Positions 1 through 5,426 of a stretch of 5,874 nucleotides of DNA are shown here, one piece after another (position 1 is the stretch's first letter; every line of letters begins with the position of its first letter). This DNA comes from JBKPCD01 sp046727175 (lineage in GTDB: Bacteria > Acidobacteriota > Vicinamibacteria > Vicinamibacterales > 2-12-FULL-66-21): NCBI GenBank assembly GCA_046727175.1, contig JBKPCD010000250.1, forward strand, positions 1-5,874, in the 5' to 3' direction. The notes beneath the pieces were generated by a model. It had not been told where the DNA came from, ran no database searches, and saw only the letters and a list, made by a program, of their open reading frames with translations. The translations under genes were made by a program, and so were the position numbers.

Positions 1-2
1 CT

Positions 3-284
3 TTTCCATCCGGCCATGCCGCCGACACGTTTGCCTTTGCGACGGCGCTCGAGCGGCACCTGAATTGGAAGTATTCGGTGGCCGGGTACGTGTTCGCCTC
101 GTACGTCGCGATCTCGCGCCTGCCCGCCAATCGGCATTGGCTGAGTGATGCCGTGTTCGGCTCGGCGGTCGGCATCATCGCGGGGCGCACCGTTACGAGC
201 CACGAGGCGGCGCGTCCGTATCCTGTCGCGGTCACCATTATTCCCGGCGGAGCAACCATCACCTACGTGCGCCGGAACAGGTGA
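3..284 (+). CDS. PAP2-family phosphatase, C-terminal part (5' end outside window)
   Basis: This is the end of a type 2 phosphatidic acid phosphatase (PAP2) superfamily membrane protein, which removes phosphate from lipid phosphates or related substrates at the membrane. The frame is open from the left edge and ends at TGA 282-284. Two of the three family signature motifs are visible: PSGH near the left edge, and SR-x5-H-x3-D (SRLPANRHWLSD), which supplies the catalytic His and its partner Asp. The first motif (KxxxxxxRP) would lie upstream. Hydrophobic stretches on both sides of the second motif fit membrane helices, and a short strand-like tail rich in Val, Ile and Gly closes the protein. 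The gene converges on the next gene with about 50 bp between stops. Family is secure from the motifs; substrate cannot be told. Confidence 0.88.
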   Translation, partial: FPSGHAADTFAFATALERHLNWKYSVAGYVFASYVAISRLPANRHWLSDAVFGSAVGIIAGRTVTSHEAARPYPVAVTIIPGGATITYVRRNR

Positions 285-334
285 ACCGCGACCGAGCGTG
301 GTCTATTCGCGAAGGGCAGGCGCTCGTGTCTCGA

Positions 335-1612
335 CTACGCCGGCTCGGTCTGTCGCGCGAGTCCCAGGACTCCGTTGGCGAACGCGCGTGCATAGCGAGC
401 GAGATTCCAGACGTCGATGGATTCCGGCCAGCGATCCGCGGGGTTGTGGTAGACCTGGCTGTCACAGGCCACCGTAAGAAATCGGCCGCCGACTCGTTGG
501 ACAGTACCAGTCTCGCCCCGCGCGATCGAGTCGTAGCGCGCTTTCGCGCTCACCACGATCCCCTCCTTCTCCATGGCAGCCACGCCCCATCGTTCGAGTT
601 CCTCGTCTGACCCATGAATGAGATTCGGTTGGCGCGGCGCACCGATGTCGGAGCCGAAGAAAATCCATGCGTAAGACCGGGCCTGCAGCTCTGGGTGCCG
701 TTTCATGTACGGATCCATCCCCAGAAATCCGAGCTCGTGGCCGCTCAACGCAACGAAGAAGCAGTCGCGGGCTGGTTTTCCGAATCTGACGGCGCGAATC
801 ACTTCGAGCCAACACGCGAGCCGGCTACCCTGCTCGCTCGCGCACTGCCACCAGCCACTCCGCGCCGCCATGACGACTAGGGGCGCGAGCGAGGTATTGC
901 TACCTGCGATTTTCGCCGTGACGTTGAACGCTTGCGTTGTGGTGCGGTCGACATGCGCGACGAGCGTCGCGTCGGCGCGCGCGGCGGCCTGCTCGCGCAG
1001 CCAGGCGCCTTCTGCACTCGATATCTGGAGCATCGGAGGGCCTGCGGGTGTCATGAACCCGCTCGCGTTGAGCAGGAACAATCCTTGTTTCGGCCCGCGC
1101 GTGAGCACAACGACGCCCTTGTGCCGACCGCGTCGCGCCTCCTCGACTTGATCGCGCTCCACGGGTTCAGTGTTGGCGAGGCGGGCGGCTTCCGATTCGA
1201 CCAATGCGATCTCCGTGTCGCTGGCCAGTGGACCTAGAATGCCCGTCGTTCCCTCCGCGTTGGTAAATCCGGCATCAAAGAGCGGCACGGCGTCAATCCT
1301 GCGATCGGCAATGCGGAGATAGCAGGTGCGGAGATCGATGCGATTGAGCGTGAACGGTTCGAGAACGGACTCGACACCCATCCGTCGTATTTGCGTGGCA
1401 AGCCACTCGCCGGATTGCGTGTCGACATCGGTTCCCGTGCGATGGTTTCCTTGTGCGTCGTATGCCTCGATTACGGCCGCAACTCGCTGCTCGATCGTGG
1501 AGAGCGTGGCCGGTAGCTCGGATTGAGGAACTTGGGCTGATTTCGCAAACCCGGCGGCCATCGCCAGCATCGCGGTTTGACCGCTGACTGCGAGAAAAGC
1601 TCTCCGTTCCAT
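335..1612 (-). CDS. Tat-exported M28-like peptidase-fold protein with altered metal site
   Basis: This 425-residue protein has the layout of an exported M28 (aminopeptidase Y/S type) metallopeptidase. It begins with a twin-arginine signal (MERRAFLAVSG, then a hydrophobic Ala-rich stretch to about residue 26). A PA-like insert covers roughly residues 118-225, and the peptidase core starts at FNVTAKIAGS (about 229). I chose the ATG at 1610-1612 because it gives the Tat signal; the longer open frame upstream adds 45 Cys/Arg-rich residues that look non-coding. Seen in the core: the usual HxD is replaced by ARS (250-252) and the usual DNxSG by EQGSR (260-264). The usual catalytic EE is HE (292-293, in SGHELGFLG), while the C-terminal metal His is kept in YHNPADRW (His389). 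Fold assignment is good. Catalysis by the standard two-zinc mechanism is doubtful, so it may be a pseudo-enzyme or a divergent hydrolase. A weak GGA upstream is the only ribosome-site candidate. Confidence 0.8.
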   Translation of the reverse strand: MERRAFLAVSGQTAMLAMAAGFAKSAQVPQSELPATLSTIEQRVAAVIEAYDAQGNHRTGTDVDTQSGEWLATQIRRMGVESVLEPFTLNRIDLRTCYLRIADRRIDAVPLFDAGFTNAEGTTGILGPLASDTEIALVESEAARLANTEPVERDQVEEARRGRHKGVVVLTRGPKQGLFLLNASGFMTPAGPPMLQISSAEGAWLREQAAARADATLVAHVDRTTTQAFNVTAKIAGSNTSLAPLVVMAARSGWWQCASEQGSRLACWLEVIRAVRFGKPARDCFFVALSGHELGFLGMDPYMKRHPELQARSYAWIFFGSDIGAPRQPNLIHGSDEELERWGVAAMEKEGIVVSAKARYDSIARGETGTVQRVGGRFLTVACDSQVYHNPADRWPESIDVWNLARYARAFANGVLGLARQTEPA

Positions 1613-1634
1613 CTCGGGCGTTCCATCGAAAGTG

Positions 1635-1648
1635 CGGCACAATTGCCG
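1635..1648. promoter_or_regulatory. Short inverted repeat in the divergent gap
   Basis: CGGCA and TGCCG are separated by CAAT, giving a 5-bp perfect inverted repeat. It sits between the start of the M28-like gene (minus strand) and the VWA remnant (plus strand), about 22 bp upstream of the M28-like ATG. It could be a small operator or a leader hairpin, but in GC-rich DNA a 5-bp arm is expected by chance fairly often, and no clear -35/-10 pair is visible nearby. Confidence 0.15.
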
Positions 1649-1667
1649 GGACCGCTTGTGCAGCGAT

Positions 1668-2330
1668 CTAGACCGCCATGAGCGGCAGCATGAACACTCC
1701 GAGCGCAGGTCGAGGGCGCGGCTCTGACATTCGTGCGTGCCGCACATCCGCTCAACGAAGTGTTCGTCGTCAATTTTGCGGCCAAGGCCAGAGTCGAAGT
1801 GCCGCTGACGAACGACGTGCGGCTCCTGGAGGCCGGCATCTCTGCGCCGATGCGGTCGGCGGCACCGCGATGCGTGATGCGGTCATTCTGGCCCAGAACT
1901 ACCTGCAGATCCACACATCGCACGATCGCAAGGTATTGCTCGTGATCACGGATGGCAACGACAACGCGAGCATGGCAACGATGGATCAACTTCGTCAAAT
2001 GACTGAGCACAACGAGACAGCGATCTTTGCCGTGGCGCTGTTTCGCGACGGCGGTACCGCGAGGCGAGGCCGACGCGAGCTCGAGCGGCTCACCGAGCGC
2101 ACCGGCGGGGTGATGTACTCTCCCGCGTCGATCGAGCAGATCGATTCAGTCATGCTCGAGATGGCAACACTGATCCGGAACCAGGACACGATCGCGTACA
2201 CCCGGTCGATCAGACACTCGACGGACGCGACCGCACCATTCGCGTCAAAGTGACCGGATCGGGCGGTCCATTCTCCGTGCGTACGAGAGCCGGCTACTGG
2301 GCGATGGACAATCCGTCCACGGAGCACTGA
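1668..2330 (+). pseudogene. VWA-domain protein (Acidobacterial VWFA-related type), N-truncated and frameshifted
   Basis: Conserved von Willebrand A sequence runs across three frames. The MIDAS start is degenerate: LD (1668-1673) is followed out of frame by SGSMN (1681-1695). The frame of 1706 then carries ALTFVRAAHPLNEVFVVNF and continues to about 1850. The frame of 1855 resumes with VGGTAMRDAVILAQ and VLLVITDGNDNAS, through the end of the domain near 2200. The last part lies in a third frame from 2208 (DQTLDG, RTIRVKV, RTRAGYW) to TGA 2328-2330. The MIDAS Ser, Thr (GGT) and Asp (TDG) are all still recognisable. Full relatives, as I know the family, are secreted proteins of about 300 residues with roughly 100 residues before the MIDAS; here that N-terminal part is missing because the M28-like gene begins at 1612. 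At least three indels in conserved sequence mean a decayed gene, or poor sequence quality. The family call is strong; the pseudogene status depends on the reads. Confidence 0.8.
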
Positions 2331-2442
2331 GCCTTGACCGAGTCGATTCTGAGTTTTTGAGTCAGATTTTCGCTCATGCGGCCGTATAGCGCGCCAGCGC
2401 GGCGTCATTAAGCCTCTCGTTGGTCTGAAGCGTCGAGTGGGA

Positions 2443-2466
2443 GGCGTCGCTGCCACCAGCGACGCC
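2443..2466. repeat. Perfect 10-bp GC-rich hairpin, 4-nt loop
   Basis: GGCGTCGCTG (2443-2452) and CAGCGACGCC (2457-2466) are exact reverse complements around the loop CCAC. The stem is strong enough to fold in RNA or as a cruciform. There is no T-tract on either side in either direction, so it is not a standard intrinsic terminator. It could stop or slow transcription between the VWA remnant and DinB, be part of a dispersed palindromic repeat, or be the core of a small RNA. Confidence 0.6.
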
Positions 2467-2663
2467 GTCAGGAGAATCGCTTTCATCGGGGCGAGACGCC
2501 CATCCCGAGATCCCGCTGGTTAAGGAAGCACGGGCGGACTACGCTAGGTTGCCGTAAGCGGCTGCGGGAAACGGGACCGGCCATCCTCACACTGGACACT
2601 GGCGGCCACCGTGGCCTTCACACTGCTGCCGCGACGCCGCTTCGAAACACACCCTGCTTTCGT

Positions 2664-2669
2664 GGAGAG
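2664..2669 (+). promoter_or_regulatory. Ribosome binding site of the DinB-family gene
   Basis: GGAGAG lies six bases upstream of the ATG at 2676. This fixes the start there rather than at the second in-frame ATG (2688). Confidence 0.7.
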
Positions 2670-2675
2670 AACACC

Positions 2676-3167
2676 ATGGATCCTCGCATGGCGCCGTTGA
2701 CCGAGATTCTTCGCCTCAACACGAGGCTCTTCCGTAACTGCCTGGACAGCATCACCGACGAGATGGCGGTCATGCGGCCATCGGCGTCGACGAACAGCGT
2801 GGCCTTCGTCGCGTCTCACGTGGCCGAGGCTCGCTTCTACCTTCTGCAGATGCTCGGCGCTGAGCAAACGAGTCCGCTCGCCGCGTATCTGGAAAACGCG
2901 CGTGGCATCGACGACGTGAAACGGTTTCCACCGCTGGCCGAGATTCAGCGCGCGTGGACGACCGCCTCCCACGCGCTCCGCGACTGCCTCCCTGAAATGA
3001 CTGCTGCGGAGCTGGACGCCCCGATCGCATGCCCGTTCCCGCTTCCGATATCCGACCCGACGGCGTTGAGCCTGCTGACGTTCTTCGTACAACACGACAG
3101 CTATCACATCGGGCAGCTGGCGCTCCTCAGGAAGCACGCGGGTCTGCCGGCGATGCAGTATGCGTGA
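2676..3167 (+). CDS. DinB-family putative metal-dependent protein
   Basis: This 163-residue protein has the length and pattern of the DinB/YfiT-like four-helix-bundle superfamily, whose members bind a divalent metal with three histidines. Many are thiol-dependent transferases or of unknown role. Seen: His48 in FVASHVAEARFYLLQMLG on the second helix, and the paired HxxxH of the last helix, His140 and His144 in QHDSYHIGQLALLRK. The triad is therefore complete. There is no signal peptide, so it is probably cytoplasmic. The start is supported by a GGAGAG ribosome site. The gene stands alone on its strand and converges with the aldo/keto reductase, with only 13 bp between the two stops. The real substrate is unknown. 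Despite the family name, a DNA-damage role should not be assumed. Confidence 0.88.
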   Translation: MDPRMAPLTEILRLNTRLFRNCLDSITDEMAVMRPSASTNSVAFVASHVAEARFYLLQMLGAEQTSPLAAYLENARGIDDVKRFPPLAEIQRAWTTASHALRDCLPEMTAAELDAPIACPFPLPISDPTALSLLTFFVQHDSYHIGQLALLRKHAGLPAMQYA

Positions 3168-3180
3168 GCATACTCCTCGC

Positions 3181-4176
3181 TCACCGATTGCTCATCCGCT
3201 CCATCGCTTCTGGATATCGCGCCCCGTGGATGGTGATCTGCGCGGCCGCGCCTTCGATCTCACGGAGATCGTCGGGTGTCAGCTCGACCTCCGCCGCTCC
3301 AATGTTTTCCTCGAGCCGATGCACCTTCGTCGTGCCAGGGATCGGCACGATCCAGGGCTTCTGCGCCAGCAGCCACGCGAGGGCGATCTGACCTGACGTG
3401 ACCCGCTTGCGCTGCGCGATCCGCTGCAGCAGATCGACGAGCGCCTGGTTCGCCTTTCGATTCTCCGGATCGAACCGCGGAACGGTGTTGCGGAAATCGG
3501 AGCTGTCGAACGTCGTGGCTTCGTTGATCTTTCCGGTCAGGAAGCCTTTGCCGAGCGGACTGAATGGCACGAAGCCGATGCCCAGTTCCTCCAGTGTCGG
3601 CAGCACTTCCTTCTCCGGCTCGCGATACCAGAGTGAGTACTCGCTCTGGATGGCCGTGACCCGCTGAACCGCGTGAGCGCGGCGAATCGTCTTCGCTGCG
3701 GCTTCCGAGAGTCCGAAGTGCTTGACCTTGCCTGCCTGAATGAGGTCCTTCACAGCACCGGCGACGTCCTCGATGGGGACGTCGGGGTCGACGCGGTGCT
3801 GGTAATAGAGATCGATCGTCTCAACTCTCAGCCGCGTGAGCGAGCCTTCGACGACCTGTTTGATGTGCTCGGGCCGGCTGTTCAGGCGACTCCATCTCGT
3901 CTCAGCCTCCGATCCTGGCGCCCAGCCGAATTTCGTCGCGATGACGACTTGTCCGCGGAATGGCGCGAGGGCTTCTCCAACCAGGCTCTCGTTCGCATAC
4001 GGACCGTACACTTCGGCCGAGTCGAAGAACGTGACGCCGCGATCGACGGCGGCCTGGAGCAGAGAGCGCATCTCGGCCCTGTCGGGAATTGGACTGTAGG
4101 ACCAGCTCATGCCCATACAACCCAGTCCGATGGCAGAGACTTCGAGGCCACTTGTCCCAAGCGTGCGCGTTTTCAT
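3181..4176 (-). CDS. Aldo/keto reductase, NADP-dependent, complete
   Basis: This 331-residue protein is a full-length aldo/keto reductase of the (beta/alpha)8 type, which reduces aldehydes or ketones with NADPH in the cytoplasm. It starts MKTRTLGTSGLEVSAIGLGCMG, the usual opening. The catalytic tetrad is complete: Asp52 and Tyr57 in FDSAEVYGP, Lys82 in ATKFGW, His127 in YYQHRVD. The cofactor region is present as FSPLGKGFLTG (about 205-215) and IPGTTKVHRLEEN (279-291). The pattern resembles the AKR13/YhdN-like oxidoreductases often annotated as general stress or xenobiotic reductases; the exact substrate is not predictable. A GAGG ribosome site lies nine bases upstream of the ATG. The remnant behind it on the same strand ends 30 bp before this ATG, so this gene may once have been second in a transcript; its own promoter is not obvious. 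Confidence 0.95.
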   Translation of the reverse strand: MKTRTLGTSGLEVSAIGLGCMGMSWSYSPIPDRAEMRSLLQAAVDRGVTFFDSAEVYGPYANESLVGEALAPFRGQVVIATKFGWAPGSEAETRWSRLNSRPEHIKQVVEGSLTRLRVETIDLYYQHRVDPDVPIEDVAGAVKDLIQAGKVKHFGLSEAAAKTIRRAHAVQRVTAIQSEYSLWYREPEKEVLPTLEELGIGFVPFSPLGKGFLTGKINEATTFDSSDFRNTVPRFDPENRKANQALVDLLQRIAQRKRVTSGQIALAWLLAQKPWIVPIPGTTKVHRLEENIGAAEVELTPDDLREIEGAAAQITIHGARYPEAMERMSNR

Positions 4177-4206
4177 GATTCGTCGCCTCGTACACGAGAT
4201 CTCTTG

Positions 4207-4314
4207 TCAGTAGTGCTCCCACGCCACTCTCCAGTGTTCGTTCGGGCTGGAGGGCTTCACGATCAGCTGGTTGCCGGACAACTCGTAGACACGCGTCAGG
4301 TCGGCTAATTTCGC
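4207..4314 (-). pseudogene. C-terminal remnant of a lipocalin-like protein
   Basis: Reading the minus strand from about 4314 to TGA 4207-4209 gives a coherent protein tail: AKLADLTRVYELSGNQL, then IVKPSSPNEHWRVAWEHY. The strand-turn-strand pattern, with YELSGNxL and a Trp-Glu ending, resembles the last strands of lipocalin-like domain proteins of the kind that measure out as ...YELSGDRL...WER. Upstream the frame becomes Arg-rich and meets a stop near 4350, so the front of the gene is gone. The stop is 30 bp before the aldo/keto reductase ATG. The family call is from resemblance only and should be held loosely; that it is a broken coding tail is more likely than not. Confidence 0.45.
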
Positions 4315-4362
4315 CCGCGACCGGGCGGCTATCCGTCTGCGATGCGAGTGGTCGACCCAGCC

Positions 4363-4634
4363 TCAGCGCGTCGGCGCGGACCGTAAGCCGAGTCTCCCGG
4401 CCATGGTCACCAGGTCAGGAAGAGAGTCCGCCTTCATCTTGCGCATGACCTGGCCTCGTGCGCCTTCACCGTGATCTCGCTGATGCCGAGTTCGCCGCCG
4501 ATCTGTTTACTCAACAGGCCGGAGACGACCAACGCCATCACCTCGCGTTCGCGCGGAGTGAGTGAGGCGTAGCGGCTCCGCAGGACTCTCATCTCCGACT
4601 CCTGGCGGAGTGCGGCGCGACTCCGCTCGATGGC
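4363..4634 (-). pseudogene. FixJ/LuxR-type response regulator, C-terminal half, frameshifted
   Basis: This fragment covers the linker and DNA-binding domain of a FixJ-family two-component response regulator. From 4634 the frame reads AIERSRAALRQESEMRVLRS, then the LuxR-type helix-turn-helix: LTPREREVMALVVSGLLSKQ and ELGISEITVKAH. At CAC (4458-4460) one base is missing (GAGGCC where CGAGGC is expected). After that the domain continues in another frame with GQVMRKMKADSLPDLV to TGA 4363-4365. The whole receiver domain, with its phosphorylated Asp, is absent because the upstream end joins a PAS remnant. This cannot make a working regulator. Family identity is secure from the LTPREREV, SGLLSKQ and GQVMRKM motifs. 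Confidence 0.85.
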
Positions 4635-4635
4635 A

Positions 4636-4805
4636 CTTCACGGGGGTACCCGAATCTAACTCGAAGATGCGATAGAGTTGCTCCGACCACGCGATCTCGT
4701 CTGTCGCCACACGCCAGGAGAAGTTGCGCATCCGAGCGAGACGCTGGCCTTCCGCCAGAAATGCCTCACGGCGCTTGAGTGCCTCTTCGGCGCGCGTCAC
4801 ATCGG
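4636..4805 (-). pseudogene. Start of a sensor-kinase PAS domain (remnant)
   Basis: On the minus strand from about 4805 the reading is DVTRAEEALKRREAFLAEG, then QRLARMRNFSWRVATDEI and AWSEQLYRIFELDSGTPV. This is the classic end of a preceding PAC segment and coiled linker (xDVTRAEEAL) followed by the first half of a PAS domain (EGQRLAR..SW....I.WS...RIF..D). Such units occur in multi-PAS sensor histidine kinases of soil bacteria. The domain stops about halfway, where it meets the FixJ linker out of frame. The upstream part is replaced by the GNAT fragment on the other strand. It cannot function alone. Confidence 0.75.
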
Positions 4806-5070
4806 CTACGTCGTCGTTCCGGAGTTGAGACGGCGCGGATACGCGACGGCTATTCTCCGCCGATCGCTCGAGATCGCGTATCGCAGCCTTGGCATCGCGC
4901 CTGTGCTGCTGACGTGTGACGACGACAATGTGGCGTCGATCAGGACGATCGAGAAAAACGGCGGCGTGCTGGAGAACGTCGTCACCGGTCCCGATCTGGT
5001 GAAGCCGAAGCGGAGCTACTGGATCGACGCTCGTACCGAAGCGGGGCGAGTACATAGCTCCATGTTGTGA
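4798..5070 (+). pseudogene. GNAT-family acetyltransferase, C-terminal half
   Basis: The frame from CAC 4798 to TGA 5068-5070 encodes the C-terminal half of a Gcn5-related N-acetyltransferase. It begins HIGYVVVPELRRRGYATAIL, whose RRRGYA is the acetyl-CoA pyrophosphate-binding motif (R-x-x-G-x-A). It then has VLLTCDDDNVASIRTIEKNG and GVLENVVTG, the typical motif-B region with the conserved Asn and Glu-Lys-Asn-Gly turn, and ends VKPKRSYWIDAR plus eleven residues of uncertain origin. About the first 80 residues that a normal member has are missing. Upstream, in the same frame, the sequence is the complement of the PAS remnant. It lies on the strand opposite to all the signalling fragments around it, so it was inserted or rearranged here. 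No ribosome site or credible start precedes it. Confidence 0.8.
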
Positions 5071-5109
5071 GCGCATGACTGGCCGACGCGGTCCTGGCGA
5101 CGCCCGCGC

Positions 5110-5214
5110 TCACTTTGCGACACGCGACGCCGTCGTTTTCGCCTGCGCGACCAGGGCGGCGAATCGTGCATTTCCACGAAGACTGACCAGATCCATCGTT
5201 GTGATCGCCAAAGT
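5110..5214 (-). pseudogene. Orphan C-terminal protein tail, TPR-protein-like
   Basis: Between an in-frame TGA (5215-5217) and a TGA at 5110-5112 the minus strand reads TLAITTMDLVSLRGNARF, then AALVAQAKTTASRVAK. The pattern L-R-G-N-x-R-F-x-A-L-V-x-x-A-K is the kind of ending seen in tetratricopeptide-type proteins (DLxxLRGDPRFxALV). The composition looks coding, unlike the Arg-rich shadow frames over it. No upstream part of such a gene is present. It could be a chance open stretch; the family resemblance is by eye only. Confidence 0.35.
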
Positions 5215-5264
5215 TCAGGAGACGTATCACCATTTCTGCGATAACGCCAAGCCGTTGATTCCAA

Positions 5265-5426
5265 GCCCGACAGCGGCTGATTCACCTCGTGCGCGATCGA
5301 CGCGGTCAGCGCTCCAACCGTCGTCATCATGGCGACATCGGCCAGTTCGTCCTGCAGCTTCGCGAGCGCGTCCTACGCACGTCGCCGGTCCGTGATGTCT
5401 TGAACCGCCCCGGTGTATGCGAAATT
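5265..5426 (-). pseudogene. Sensor histidine kinase remnant: PAC end, linker, H-box; in-frame TAG
   Basis: The minus strand reads NFAYTGAVQDITDRRRA, then TAG at 5375-5373, then DALAKLQDELADVAMMTTVG and ALTASIAHEVNQPLSG. This is the end of a PAS/PAC domain, the coiled linker and the dimerisation/phosphoacceptor H-box (His in SIAHEVNQPLS) of a sensor histidine kinase. The usual linker is RRRAEDAL or RRRAEEAL, so the stop replaces the expected Glu codon: GAG to TAG, a single change. Right after LSG the similarity ends; the rest of HisKA and the whole ATPase domain are missing. Upstream, similarity stops near 5426. The domain order here relative to the downstream PAS remnant (H-box first, PAS after) means the two pieces come from different kinases or from a rearranged one. 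Confidence 0.8.

Larger units (their letters stand above)
2331..2675. other. Intergenic region with structured element, no convincing gene
   Basis: This 345-bp stretch separates the VWA remnant from the DinB gene. It holds a perfect 10-bp hairpin (2443-2466). Just upstream a 7-bp imperfect stem (GCCTCTC at 2412-2418 with GGGAGGC at 2439-2445, one G-T pair) could compete with the hairpin. On the minus strand, a frame opening at ATG 2486-2484 begins like a signal peptide (MKAILLTASLVA) but then becomes Arg/Pro-rich. Another minus frame is open down to TGA at 2374-2376, ending LNDAALARYTAA. Neither matches a family I know. The last 100 bp before DinB should hold its promoter, but I cannot point to a clear -35/-10 pair. 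Confidence 0.5.

Noticed and set aside
290..350. Inverted repeat GACCGAG / CTCGGTC near the PAP2 and M28-like stops.
   Set aside because: The arms are 7 bp with a 47-nt loop and one arm lies inside the M28-like coding end; likely chance.
614..1237. Several plus-strand open frames of 88-148 residues over the M28-like gene.
   Set aside because: They are antisense shadows, rich in Arg, Ala and Pro, with no family motifs.
1678..2253. Single 191-residue open frame as the real VWA protein.
   Set aside because: Its first 60 residues are not VWA-like, while the conserved sequence for that part lies in another frame; the long frame is a composite.
2348..2370. Possible weak intrinsic terminator after the VWA remnant (TCTGA / TCAGA followed by TTTT).
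   Set aside because: The stem is only 5 bp with a 9-nt loop and low GC; too weak to call.
2331..2520. Integron attC site or cassette array as an explanation for the hairpin and the many gene fragments.
   Set aside because: No paired GTTRRRY/RYYYAAC core sites at attC spacing were seen, and the remnants are not cassette-like complete genes.
3673..4308. 211-residue plus-strand open frame over the aldo/keto reductase.
   Set aside because: It is antisense to a protein with a complete catalytic tetrad; no motifs of its own.
4207..5426. Novel fused signalling protein (kinase-GNAT-PAS-regulator).
   Set aside because: The parts are in different frames and on different strands with stops between them; they cannot be one protein.
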